Shown: piece by piece, positions 44,861 to 55,806 of the stretch
How the letters are laid out: every line of letters begins with the position of its first letter
Numbering within the stretch: the first letter of the stretch is position 1
Assembly: GCA_001939145.1 (NCBI GenBank)
Contig: LSRX01000675.1
Coordinates: forward strand, 36,304-100,303
Length of the DNA stretch: 64,000 nt
Source: Symbiodinium microadriaticum
Taxonomy: Eukaryota; Sar; Dinophyceae; Suessiales; Symbiodiniaceae
Direction: 5' to 3'
The notes under the pieces: generated by a model
Told to the model about the DNA's origin: nothing
Databases searched by the model: none
The model's input: only the letters and a program-made list of their open reading frames with translations
Made by a program: the position numbers and the translations under genes

Positions 44861-47800
44861 ATGCCTGCGATGTCAAAGCTGTCCTTCGTCGCCGCGAGCG
44901 CCGCGGCCGCCACTGCGGCGACGACCTTTGTCGGAGTTCCACAGCCGGTGTCGAGGTCTGCATCATTCAGCGCATGTAAAGGTGGACAAATGTAGACACT
45001 GCAATCTACCCGACGAAGTCCTGTTTGGGATGCAGGCCTGTCGCCCTACGTGGTACGCAGCAACGGTCTGCGACAGGCCTCCAAAATTTAGCGAGCGCCT
45101 TTCAGCAATACCTGTACACTGGCAAAGGTTTGCATTTCAATTGCTCTGGCCCTGGGGAGCATGGGAATCTGAGTGTCGATAGTTCGCCACCTGTCTCTTC
45201 GCGAAGGCGCCGGGCTCGGGGGTGCATTGGGCCTGGGATTGGCTGGCCTGGGCTTGGCCAGCCTGTCGGTTGTGCCAACCGCGAGGCCCGGATTCTTACT
45301 AGGGCATGGCTGAGAAAGCATTATCTTTAATTTGATACGGGGGAAGCCGAGAGGGTGACAATGAGGGAATGCTAGAAGATTCGTTTAGAGATTTCAACCT
45401 GCTAATTCCGTGCCAGGGCATCTGTCGTCCGCTGCGCCTACGATGCCTCGCAGGCCGGAATTTGTCTCTCTGTCTGTGTAATTCTGCTGTACATGCGACA
45501 AACCTTGATACCCTGCAGGACCTGACAGTGCTGAATGCAGCCATGTCCTCATGCAGTCATGTACGCTTTTGTTTCCAGGTTTTCTTAGGTTTTGAAATTT
45601 CTTTTTTCTGATTTTCTTTCTTGATTGCAACATTCTCTCGCAGGGGGCACCTGAGGCGTGGAAGGGTCAGGTGCCAACGAAGACACCTTTCCATCGCCTG
45701 TGATATCAGTTCTGGACGCAGAACTGACGTACCTGCAAAATGCTGGGCCCCTGTGCCAGCAAGATTAGCAAACTTGACTTGGTTTTCACAAAGGCAGGTT
45801 TTCAGGTTTGTCGTTTTGCCGCTGTTTTGCACACATGGCAGTCGTATTCAACCAGTTTTTAAACCTTATGTTGGACGAGAACCTCTACCAGGCTGGGACG
45901 TCATGTGCAGGCACTGATGCCAACAAAGCTGTGTCTCTGTGTTGTTCTTATCCCCGTGATTAGCTGATTCCTTCAAGCACTTATTGCTTGCTCAAAGCTC
46001 TGTGGCTACTATAGATTGGGGCATGACTTATGTTTTTTGACGTCACCTGTTTGTTTTGGATGTCGCTGGTGTGTTACCCATTGTTTGTTAATGGACAACT
46101 CCCCGGCCGAATCTGCGGCCACAAATTCGAAAGCCCACAGTCTAGTCTGCCAGCCCGGGAACCGTCAGGAGTAGACCCGAAATCGCAAACCGGCAGCACC
46201 AACACCGTAAACTCAACCTGAAACCCGAAGCCAGGCCGAAACAACAACCTCGAACTAACTATCCGAAGCCCCAAACTCTAACAGCCAAAACCTCAGCAAA
46301 CCGTAAGCCGTAATGCCGACATTACGGGAACCCATGAGATCGCATCCCCAAGCCGTGAACCATAGTACCGTAACCTGGAACCCGAAGTCCCATCGTCCGC
46401 GGTGGGTGTTGACCAAAGCTTTGGCCTTCACCCTGCAACTTCCAGGGCGCACTGACATGGGACCTTGTTGCCGGGTGATGCCCGAAACACGACATCTGCC
46501 ACTCTGCCTTTCTTCAAAGGAAACCGCATTGTGCGTTGAGTATCCATCAAGGGATTTGTGGAGAAGCGGACCTGCTTCCAAGCATGCGGCTATGCACTGC
46601 CCCACGCACAAGCGACGTCGCCAAGCTGGCCCTTTACCTTGAACGGGGACCTTCGGGGAAGAGTCTTTTCGCACAGGCTTCCACGAGGATGGCACGGTGT
46701 CTTGCGTCGTGGCTTCGTGGGCCGTTTGCTCGCTTCGCAACGTTGTCTCCGGGGCTAGGGCGTTCGCCAGGGTGAATTTCAAGTGGAGGGGGCGACAATG
46801 CATGCAGAGGCTTCGAAGAAGCCAGGAGCGTTTGTCGCCTTATACCCCTGCCACAAGCGAACCAAGACGCAGCTACCACACTCACCAAACCTGTTCGAGG
46901 CCAGCCCAGAGCAAAGACTTTTCAAATTTTCGGCCTGTTTAGACCCTGCGCCCGATTCTGTGTTGCGACCCCTTCATTGAGGCAAGCCTCAGCAAGTCTT
47001 TCGGGCGGTTCACGGAACTTTGTGCATCATGTGCGGACAAGTCCCGGACATGCAGGAAATTGGTGCCTGTGACCCGCTGCTCTTCTGGGACCCTGTCGGT
47101 GTACTTGCTGCAAAGAATCCAAACGGTTTCTTTTCGGTGTGATATTGTGGACTGGCGTCTGAAGTACTGAGGCTACTGCCAGGATGGCTGCACCAAGGAG
47201 GACTTCGACCGACGCAGGGCCGTGGAACTGAAGCATGGACGTCTCTGCATGGTTGCCACCATCGGTATGGTGTGGCCTGACATTTTTGGCAAGTTCGATG
47301 GCTACCTGTCCCCATCCCAAAATCTGAAGTTTGCCGATGTGCCGTCGGGAATCGCAGCCGTGACGAAGGTTCCTTTGGAGGGTTGGTTGCAGATTCTCTT
47401 GGTGGCCGGCCTCATCGAGACCCAGCTCCTGAAGGACCAGTCCTTCGGAGGCTTCGGCTATGCAAAGTACGGTGCAGAGCCCGGCAACTTCGGCACTGGT
47501 TACTGGGGCAGGAAGATCCAGGACCCTGCCGAGCGGAAGCTCAAGCTGACCACCGAGCTCAACAACGGCAGGCTTGCGATGATTGCCATGTCCGGCATGC
47601 TGATCCAGAACGGCCTTACTGGTCAGTCCCCAATTGAGCAGCTCACCGCTGGCCACATCTCGCCCTTCAACGATGGCCAGGGCTTCTTCGCCTTCGACCC
47701 TTCCGCGGAGCTTGGTGCTTGCCCTCCTCTGGGCTACTGGGATCCCTTCGGCATGATGGCCTTTCAGGATGAGGAGAAGTTCCGCCGCAACCGCGAGCTG

Positions 47801-49368
47801 GAGCTTAAGCACGGAAGGATTTGCATGGTCGCCACCATTGGGATGATCGTGCCAGACCTGTTCGGCCGCTTCGGTGGCTACCTCTCACCCTCCATGGATC
47901 TCAAATTCTCGGATATCCCCTGCACCATTGAGGCTATCTACAAAGTCCCCACCTTTGGCTGGTTGCAGATCTTTGCTCTTGCAGGCGCAATCGAGGCCAA
48001 GAACCAAGCCTTCCCGGAAAACTATGGCTACCCTCCATTCTGGGGCCGCATCAACACCCTTGAACCCGAGGAGAAGCAGAAGAAGCTTCTGGCAGAGATC
48101 AACAACGGCCGCCTGGCTATGGTTGCCATGGCCGCGATCGTGGCGCAGAACGGGGCCACGGGCCAGTCTCTCGTCGAGCAGTTCACGACCGGGAACCTGA
48201 ACCCCTTTGTCGGCGGCTACGCGCAGCGCGAGGGGGATGCAAAAGACAAAGTTGCACTCAGGGCCGAGTTTGGCTCTGGTGCTGGCAAGTCCACGGCCAT
48301 CCCTTGGGACCCTATCCCAGAAGGCCTCAGCAATGACATCTTCAACAACACCTATGTGGGTGATGTCGGCTTCGACCCTGCAGGCCAGACTTGTCCGTGT
48401 GCAAGAATTCAATCCCTTCCTGCCGTGCACCGTGCGCCCAGGTTTCGCCAAGAACCAGCGCCTGCTGCCTTGGTACCGCGAAGCAGAGCTTGCGCACGGA
48501 CGTGTTTGCATGCTGGCAGTGCTGGGCTATACTGTGCCCTGCCTCCTCCACTTCAAGTCAAGACTGGCTTGCAAATCTGTGAGTTTCATAGAGGGGTGAA
48601 GAAGACCTTAGCTGAGGTGCAGACTTCTGGCGCCAAGTTCGAGCCTTTCATCACCCGATACCCAACGGACTCTGCGGACCCTCTGAAGGCAGCGACACAG
48701 GCGGGCAAGCACAGAACTGGTGCACCTTGCCAAATCTTGCCTAGCCTTGTTGCACGGGGACAAGCATGGGCCTTGTGTGGCAGGTGCCGATTGTCGGCTG
48801 GCTTCAGATCATCGTTGTGATCGCACTGTCCGAGCTCTGGCGTTATGAAAATGTGCCTTGGCAGGAAAGGGTCGAAGGGCACTGCAGAGGTGTTCTGTTC
48901 TGCTCAGGTCATCAGCAAGTACTCTCAGGGCGTCCAGCCCGGTGACCTGGGCTGGAACCCGACGGCGCCTGTGAGCAGCCCTCGGCCCAAGTGGCGTGCA
49001 TCTCAGAAGTCGCTCGGGGTCGACGTTGGCGAGGGCCGGGCCGGGATGTCTGTTGAATTTGAGGTTTGGTCCCACCTTCACGGCTGCATACCAGCCAGAG
49101 GAGCTTTCGTTTGTGCCTTGTGAAGGAGAGGTCTTTAACTCTGAGTCGGTGTAGGTTAATGGGCTTTGGGGCTGGTGCATGTTTCAGCTTGGAGGAGTGG
49201 AACAACATGAAGCTGCGTGAGATCAAGCATTGCCGTTTGGCGATGGTGGGCTTCTTCTTCATGGTGCTCCGGAATGCATCCACAGGCGAAGGGCCTTCGC
49301 TGCTCCCCAACTTGACGACGGCGGAGTTCCAGTCCTCCGTCGGTGACTTCATTCCCAGGGACATCTGA
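44861..49368 (+). CDS. Chlorophyll a/c light-harvesting polyprotein, copy 1 (intron-rich)
   Basis: A plastid antenna precursor that binds chlorophylls and carotenoid in the thylakoid. Proposed exons: 44861-44981, 45207-45285, 45417-45453, 47056-47098, 47172-48383, 48442-48578, 48623-48700, 48784-48852, 48908-48970, ~49195-49368; about 670 residues. The leader MPAMSKLSF..TFVGVP is a signal plus transit peptide with a Phe-led FVGVP motif, then a second hydrophobic stretch. Three LHC domains follow. Helix-1 motifs are ELKHGRLCM, ELKHGRICM and ELAHGRVCM; helix-3 motifs are ELNNGRLAM, EINNGRLAM and EIKHCRLAM. Introns beginning GC include 45286, 45454, 48384 and 48701; GT at 44982, 47099, 48579 and 48853. 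The last acceptor is ambiguous (49188 with a GA donor, or 49195). An apparent frameshift near 48385 disappears when the 58-bp GC-AG intron is removed, giving FDPAGFAKNQRLLPWY. Confidence 0.88.
46080..46400. repeat. CCGAA/AACC-rich low-complexity segment inside an LHC copy 1 intron
   Basis: Loose CCGAAAC, CCCGAAGCC and CCGTAA units, similar in flavour to 9280-9700, lie in the 1.6-kb GC-AG intron 45454-47055. No coding function is inferred. Confidence 0.5.
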
Positions 49369-49667
49369 GAGATTCGAGAAACCAGGCCTGCTCGTGAAAG
49401 TGCGAAGCTATTCTTTTTTCACTACTTACTGCAATGCTTCCGAGAAGCCAGATTTGCATCAAGTTTGTTGTGACTCTGAGCACTCTTGCCGTAGTTGCGC
49501 ATCAATGCAGACACGATGCTTCCTAGACTCCAGTTTGCAATTAGTCTCTGCTTCGGGAGCATGGCGCCAGGAAAGGCGCTTGCGATTCTGTAGCTCTGCA
49601 AGCTACCCATGTCTCTAGCTACAACTGTCCAGCGGACTCTGCGGGGGCAGCACGCGGCATGTCTCGG
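47172..49667. repeat. Near-identical 2.5-kb segment, left copy (partner 50804-53299)
   Basis: Matches 50804-53299 at a constant offset of 3632 bp. By eye the only difference I found is C at 49642 against A at 53274. The left edge falls exactly on an LHC exon start; the right edge lies ~300 bp past the stop codon. Confidence 0.93.
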
Positions 49668-50496
49668 AGCCGCGGGTTCCAGATGGAGTAATGTGTGACA
49701 ATGCAATGTCCAGGCCCCACTTTGTGCAGAGATTGTTTTAGTCACAACACTCTTCAGGACTTTCGTGAATAATATGGTGTGTTCAATGAGATCTTACTGA
49801 AATATACAGAGCTCACAGAGCAACAGTTTTCAAACAGGAACGTGATGTACAACTGATTGAGACTGCTTGTTTGATCACGAGCACACCTCCTGTTACATCC
49901 TGAATCGCTGGCTTGCTGCGAGAGCAAAAGAGGCATGCGGCATCTGACAGCACTGACAGTTAGGTCGATCGTTGTTGTTGGTTGTTGCTAAGAAGTGAGG
50001 CCTGAGCGTCAACTGCGAAACCATCGACGTGAGTGGCGCGGCGTCCTGCAGGCAGCACTCCACTGCCCCATATGCCCCATGCATGACTTGTTGCGACGAT
50101 CGCCTCGTCAAGGAAAAACATGGAAACAGAAGGTTATCGCATGTCTCCCAGAAGCAGGAACCTTTGCCGCAAGATTCTGAATGCGTGTATGGCCGCTGCT
50201 TACGGTCGTGAGAGTGCGCTATGGCCACAAGAGTGAAGAAGTTTGTGTCGCCTGCTTCGCAGGCACTGCGAGCCTGGCGGCCCCGCGGCTCAAATATGAA
50301 GGACAGTGTAACAGTGTAGCAGACTCGTTGCAGGCTGTGACAGCGTCCGGAAGCGTGTTTACCAATCATGCGTCACAGATGTTTTCTTACCATGCTGTCA
50401 CCTTCGAACATTCGAGCAGTGAGCAGCCGAAGTTGACCGCACCTTTGGGCTGCACAGGCTGTGGTCTTCCAGGGACGGCTCTCGTGTCCTCTTGCC
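49369..50496. other. Spacer between the LHC copies
   Basis: 49369-49667 belongs to the duplicated segment (3' flank). 49668-50496 is unique, with no gene recognised. An AG followed by GGACGG at 50472 could be the spliced-leader acceptor of copy 2; this is a guess from position, 25 bp before the ATG. Confidence 0.5.
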
Positions 50497-53000
50497 ATGC
50501 CGGCCATGTCCAAGATTTCAGCCTTCGCCGCCGGCTCGGCAGTTGCTGCGACGGCCTTCGTTGGGGTGCCGTCCACGAGGCAGTCTGCCGGGCCCACCCT
50601 CCGTGGCACTCAGAGGTCAAACACAGGTGCAGCAACGGGTGCCAGCGTCGGAATCGGTGCCATCAGTGCCATCGGCTTAGCCGCGTCAATGGCACGTCCT
50701 GCCGCCCCGACTGCAACATCCCGTGGCGGTGTCGTTCGCTGCGCCTACGATGCCTCCAACGAAATCGGTGCTTGCGACCCTTTGCTGTTCTGGGACCCGG
50801 TCGGCTACTGCCAGGATGGCTGCACCAAGGAGGACTTCGACCGACGCAGGGCCGTGGAACTGAAGCATGGACGTCTCTGCATGGTTGCCACCATCGGTAT
50901 GGTGTGGCCTGACATTTTTGGCAAGTTCGATGGCTACCTGTCCCCATCCCAAAATCTGAAGTTTGCCGATGTGCCGTCGGGAATCGCAGCCGTGACGAAG
51001 GTTCCTTTGGAGGGTTGGTTGCAGATTCTCTTGGTGGCCGGCCTCATCGAGACCCAGCTCCTGAAGGACCAGTCCTTCGGAGGCTTCGGCTATGCAAAGT
51101 ACGGTGCAGAGCCCGGCAACTTCGGCACTGGTTACTGGGGCAGGAAGATCCAGGACCCTGCCGAGCGGAAGCTCAAGCTGACCACCGAGCTCAACAACGG
51201 CAGGCTTGCGATGATTGCCATGTCCGGCATGCTGATCCAGAACGGCCTTACTGGTCAGTCCCCAATTGAGCAGCTCACCGCTGGCCACATCTCGCCCTTC
51301 AACGATGGCCAGGGCTTCTTCGCCTTCGACCCTTCCGCGGAGCTTGGTGCTTGCCCTCCTCTGGGCTACTGGGATCCCTTCGGCATGATGGCCTTTCAGG
51401 ATGAGGAGAAGTTCCGCCGCAACCGCGAGCTGGAGCTTAAGCACGGAAGGATTTGCATGGTCGCCACCATTGGGATGATCGTGCCAGACCTGTTCGGCCG
51501 CTTCGGTGGCTACCTCTCACCCTCCATGGATCTCAAATTCTCGGATATCCCCTGCACCATTGAGGCTATCTACAAAGTCCCCACCTTTGGCTGGTTGCAG
51601 ATCTTTGCTCTTGCAGGCGCAATCGAGGCCAAGAACCAAGCCTTCCCGGAAAACTATGGCTACCCTCCATTCTGGGGCCGCATCAACACCCTTGAACCCG
51701 AGGAGAAGCAGAAGAAGCTTCTGGCAGAGATCAACAACGGCCGCCTGGCTATGGTTGCCATGGCCGCGATCGTGGCGCAGAACGGGGCCACGGGCCAGTC
51801 TCTCGTCGAGCAGTTCACGACCGGGAACCTGAACCCCTTTGTCGGCGGCTACGCGCAGCGCGAGGGGGATGCAAAAGACAAAGTTGCACTCAGGGCCGAG
51901 TTTGGCTCTGGTGCTGGCAAGTCCACGGCCATCCCTTGGGACCCTATCCCAGAAGGCCTCAGCAATGACATCTTCAACAACACCTATGTGGGTGATGTCG
52001 GCTTCGACCCTGCAGGCCAGACTTGTCCGTGTGCAAGAATTCAATCCCTTCCTGCCGTGCACCGTGCGCCCAGGTTTCGCCAAGAACCAGCGCCTGCTGC
52101 CTTGGTACCGCGAAGCAGAGCTTGCGCACGGACGTGTTTGCATGCTGGCAGTGCTGGGCTATACTGTGCCCTGCCTCCTCCACTTCAAGTCAAGACTGGC
52201 TTGCAAATCTGTGAGTTTCATAGAGGGGTGAAGAAGACCTTAGCTGAGGTGCAGACTTCTGGCGCCAAGTTCGAGCCTTTCATCACCCGATACCCAACGG
52301 ACTCTGCGGACCCTCTGAAGGCAGCGACACAGGCGGGCAAGCACAGAACTGGTGCACCTTGCCAAATCTTGCCTAGCCTTGTTGCACGGGGACAAGCATG
52401 GGCCTTGTGTGGCAGGTGCCGATTGTCGGCTGGCTTCAGATCATCGTTGTGATCGCACTGTCCGAGCTCTGGCGTTATGAAAATGTGCCTTGGCAGGAAA
52501 GGGTCGAAGGGCACTGCAGAGGTGTTCTGTTCTGCTCAGGTCATCAGCAAGTACTCTCAGGGCGTCCAGCCCGGTGACCTGGGCTGGAACCCGACGGCGC
52601 CTGTGAGCAGCCCTCGGCCCAAGTGGCGTGCATCTCAGAAGTCGCTCGGGGTCGACGTTGGCGAGGGCCGGGCCGGGATGTCTGTTGAATTTGAGGTTTG
52701 GTCCCACCTTCACGGCTGCATACCAGCCAGAGGAGCTTTCGTTTGTGCCTTGTGAAGGAGAGGTCTTTAACTCTGAGTCGGTGTAGGTTAATGGGCTTTG
52801 GGGCTGGTGCATGTTTCAGCTTGGAGGAGTGGAACAACATGAAGCTGCGTGAGATCAAGCATTGCCGTTTGGCGATGGTGGGCTTCTTCTTCATGGTGCT
52901 CCGGAATGCATCCACAGGCGAAGGGCCTTCGCTGCTCCCCAACTTGACGACGGCGGAGTTCCAGTCCTCCGTCGGTGACTTCATTCCCAGGGACATCTGA
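50497..53000 (+). CDS. Chlorophyll a/c light-harvesting polyprotein, copy 2 (5' half intronless)
   Basis: Same product as copy 1, about 680 residues. Proposed exons: 50497-52015, 52074-52210, 52255-52332, 52416-52484, 52540-52602 and ~52827-53000. The ATG at 50497 is chosen because MPAMSK matches copy 1; the open frame extends upstream without another ATG. The leader MPAMSKISAFAAGSAVAATA is followed by FVGVP and a second hydrophobic segment (SVGIGAISAIGLAAS). VVRCAYDASNEIGACDPLLF then starts the mature part, with no introns where copy 1 has four. From 50804 on, the sequence, including all later introns, equals copy 1. The three LHC domains are as in copy 1. The first 307 nt differ from copy 1 in residues and at synonymous sites. 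Confidence 0.9.
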
Positions 53001-53299
53001 GAGATTCGAGAAACCAGGCCTGCTCGTGAAAGTGCGAAGCTATTCTTTTTTCACTACTTACTGCAATGCTTCCGAGAAGCCAGATTTGCATCAAGTTTGT
53101 TGTGACTCTGAGCACTCTTGCCGTAGTTGCGCATCAATGCAGACACGATGCTTCCTAGACTCCAGTTTGCAATTAGTCTCTGCTTCGGGAGCATGGCGCC
53201 AGGAAAGGCGCTTGCGATTCTGTAGCTCTGCAAGCTACCCATGTCTCTAGCTACAACTGTCCAGCGGACTCTGAGGGGGCAGCACGCGGCATGTCTCGG
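50804..53299. repeat. Near-identical 2.5-kb segment, right copy (partner 47172-49667)
   Basis: See the left copy. Sequence after 53299 and before 50804 is unrelated outside the coding region. Confidence 0.93.
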
Positions 53300-53854
53300 T
53301 GCTGGGAGCCGCGACGAGCTTGCTTCAAAGCCAAGGCAAATGCTTTGTGCCAAACTTTCGTTGTACATGCTTCTACTGGACCATATACCGAACTTCAGAG
53401 ATGGGTACATGTCCTAAATGGCTACGCAAGCCGTGATAGCAACACTGAAAGCCATGTCGAGTCGTAGCAGCGAATGCACCGGAGGCACGGGCTCATGCGC
53501 TAGGCGATCAAGCTCCCAGAGCCCAGGCTGCATTGCCCTCCTACAGGTCAATACAGGACGGCTAGACTCCTAGACGGGGAAGAGCTCGTTCGCAAGTGGA
53601 AGGAAAAAGTCAACTGGCTAAAGTGGCTGAAGTCACTGCGCAATCAGTCGGATAGTATTCACGGCTCACCCAGGCTAGCCTACAGCAGCCGCACACCTAC
53701 TCACAAGAAACGGACACCAAAGTCTTTCAGAACATCAGTGGAAAACGAGCAAGGCGCTTGCACTGCTACAACTGCCACCCCATTAACTTATGAGACAGAT
53801 TGGAGTTGTGTCCAAGCGATGTGCTTGACAGCAATGATTTCCATCAATGTTATT
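53300..53854. other. No recognisable gene
   Basis: Short frames only, between the LHC duplication and the retroelement. Confidence 0.5.
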
Positions 53855-53976
53855 GTGTAACACATGCAGTGCGTGCAGGGACATGACCCGCGCAAGATGC
53901 AGATGCAGCAGCTATCCTGAGGCTCTGCGTCGTCCCCCGACTTTCAGCTTTCTCTTCATCTCCTGCGGGCGAAGCC

Positions 53977-54465
53977 ATGTCCTTTTCCTGCGCCGATTTC
54001 GACGCCGCGATGGAGCTGCTTCGCGGCGCGGTGTACGAAGGCGCCGACCTTGCGCGCTTGTTTCGCCGCTGGACGGTGCTGCAGTGCTGCTTCTTGGCGC
54101 AGGCGCTGGAGGAGGTCAGGTTCTCGCTGTCTGGCGCGGGTGGGAACGAGCCTCACCCGGAGCCGCCGGCCAACATGGAGAAGCAGTCGGCGGAGGGCTA
54201 TCAGCAGCCAGGGCACATCGGCGCGGCCGGCCAAGCCCGAAACAGGTCTTTGAGGGATTCTTGCTGGAGATCTGGGGCGGACGAAGTGCCGGCGCGACTC
54301 GGAGCGGAGTACTACGCCCAGTTGTCACTGCCCAACGGCGCCACCGCGGACTCAGGCTCAGGACGAGCTGGCAGCCATGCAGTGCGGCAAATTGGCGGGA
54401 GGAGCCCATGGCCCGGGAGCCCTTCCCCGATGCCAACGGATCAGGTGGCGAGCTTTGCGAGCTGA
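53977..54465 (+). pseudogene. Gag-like or N-terminal ORF of the split-repeat element
   Basis: An ATG-started frame of 162 codons (MSFSCADFDAAMELLRGAVY, then ARLFRRWTVLQCCFLAQALE) begins 28 bp after repeat A1. The first ~50 residues look like a compact helical domain; the rest is Gly/Ser/Pro-rich and may be out of frame. No named domain. Its position directly behind the left repeat is what suggests a gag-type role. Confidence 0.35.
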
Positions 54466-54722
54466 GACTGCTCAAATCGTCATATCGCACCCTACGCTTC
54501 TGTGATCAATCAGCCTTGTACCATGGTTATGCCTCCCCTCTGCTGCCTCTTCAACGACTTCGTCAAACTTAATGCGAAGTCGCGTTGCGCTTGAAATACT
54601 ATCCGATCCGGGCCATGGCCGTTCGCCACTTTGAAAATCACAATGGGCAGAAGCTCATCGCCCGTCAGAATTCGAAACGCGAAGAAGCGCGAGTATGAGC
54701 AGGACGCAGTCTGCCCGGCGGA

Positions 54723-55334
54723 GTGGAGGCTCCACTCGCATGTGATTCCCCTGCGATGGTTCCCTGCCGGAGGCCCTGGCGCCTGTGGCGGTGCCGGACC
54801 CTCCACCACCAACATGATCTCCGGCACTTTGTCGACGACTCGTACGCGGTCGACGTCGACGAGCTGGCGGATGGGGCCTTCGGGGGCATGGCGGAGTTCC
54901 TGACCTGCTTGCGCTTCAGACGAAGCCGGCGAAGTCACAGAACCGAGGAACACATCATACCGAGCGTCTTGGTGGCGATCCGTCGTGACGGGGTGGAGCT
55001 GCGGCCAACTCCGGCGAGGATCAAGAAGATCACGGCCACCATCGACGAGGCCCTCCTGAAGGATGACTTGGCGCCACATGTCGCCAAATTAAATGGCTGG
55101 CAGGCAGGCTCAACTTCGTCACAGTCTACATTCGGCGCGGTCGGCACGGCCGCCTGTGTACGCGCACACGCCACCGCCTTTTTGTTGACGGGACTGTCGG
55201 TCGGGCTACGCGCGGCCTTGATGTCGCTCAGATCGTTGCTGGCAAACATCCAGCCCAAGATGGCGCCCTTCATTGATGACGGGGCGCCGGCGGCCGGCGA
55301 TGGAGTGGACCAGAGTCCACACGCCAAGTCTTGA
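54723..55334 (+). pseudogene. Reverse transcriptase / connection fragment of the split-repeat element
   Basis: The frame shows HFVDDSYAVD (about 54822-54850), an RT motif C with the Asp pair, then MAEFL, then ITATIDEALLKDDLAPHVAK (about 55030-55090), FGAVGTAA and GLRAALMSLRSLLANIQPKM (about 55203-55262). This series is the thumb/connection region of reverse transcriptases from LTR- or DIRS-type elements. The KLNGWQAGST stretch looks like a damaged KLAGKL block. Fingers and motifs A and B are missing or shifted out of frame, so it is inactive. Confidence 0.5.
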
Positions 55335-55806
55335 AAACACTGGCGAACCCGCCACCGGCCAGCCCATTATACTGGCGGTTGCGACGGACCCAGGCGCCAG
55401 GCGCTTTCATACCACCCAAAGAAACGAGGTCCGTCCGTCGTGGCCTTAAGTGACACGTCGGTAGCCGGTCTTGTCGTGTAACACACACAGTGTGCAGTGA
55501 CATGACCGGCGCAAGATGCAGATGCCGCAGCTATTCTGAGGCTCTGCGTCGTCGCCCGATTTTCAGCTCCCGCCCTCTCCACCAGTCGTTTACAGGATTT
55601 TGGGTTATTTCAGGAACCCTATGGGTCGTCGCCCGCTGGCGGGCGGTTGGCCGGGATGCAAAAGCATCCCCGGCGCCGGCTAGCAATGGCCAGCACAGTA
55701 CTGTCGGTTGCGACGGACCCAGGTGCAAGGCGCTTTAATCACACCACCAAAATGAGATCCGTCCGTCTTAGCCTTTTGGTGACACGTCGGTAGCCGGTCC
55801 TGTTCG

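Larger units (their letters stand above)
53855..55806 (+). mobile_element. DIRS/PAT/Ngaro-like retroelement with split direct repeats (internally deleted)
   Basis: Two repeat pairs frame the coding part in the order A1 (53855-53949), ORFs, B1 (55357-55476), A2 (55476-55568), B2 (55688-55806). A1/A2 share CGCAAGATGCAGATG and GAGGCTCTGCGTCGTC; B1/B2 share GGTTGCGACGGACCCAGG and GACACGTCGGTAGCCGGT. B1 touches A2. This A-B-A-B arrangement is the split direct repeat structure known from tyrosine-recombinase retrotransposons and differs from ordinary LTRs. The internal RT fragment agrees. No tyrosine recombinase frame is visible in the ~1.4 kb interior, so the copy is probably deleted and cannot move alone. 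Confidence 0.55.

Noticed and set aside
47027-47812. Long minus-strand frames over both LHC genes (up to 261 codons)
   Set aside because: They are antisense shadows of strongly codon-biased LHC exons, with no family likeness.
48384-48441. Apparent frameshift disabling the third LHC domain in both copies
   Set aside because: Removing a 58-bp GC-AG intron restores FDPAGFAKNQRLLPWY in phase, so the gene need not be broken.
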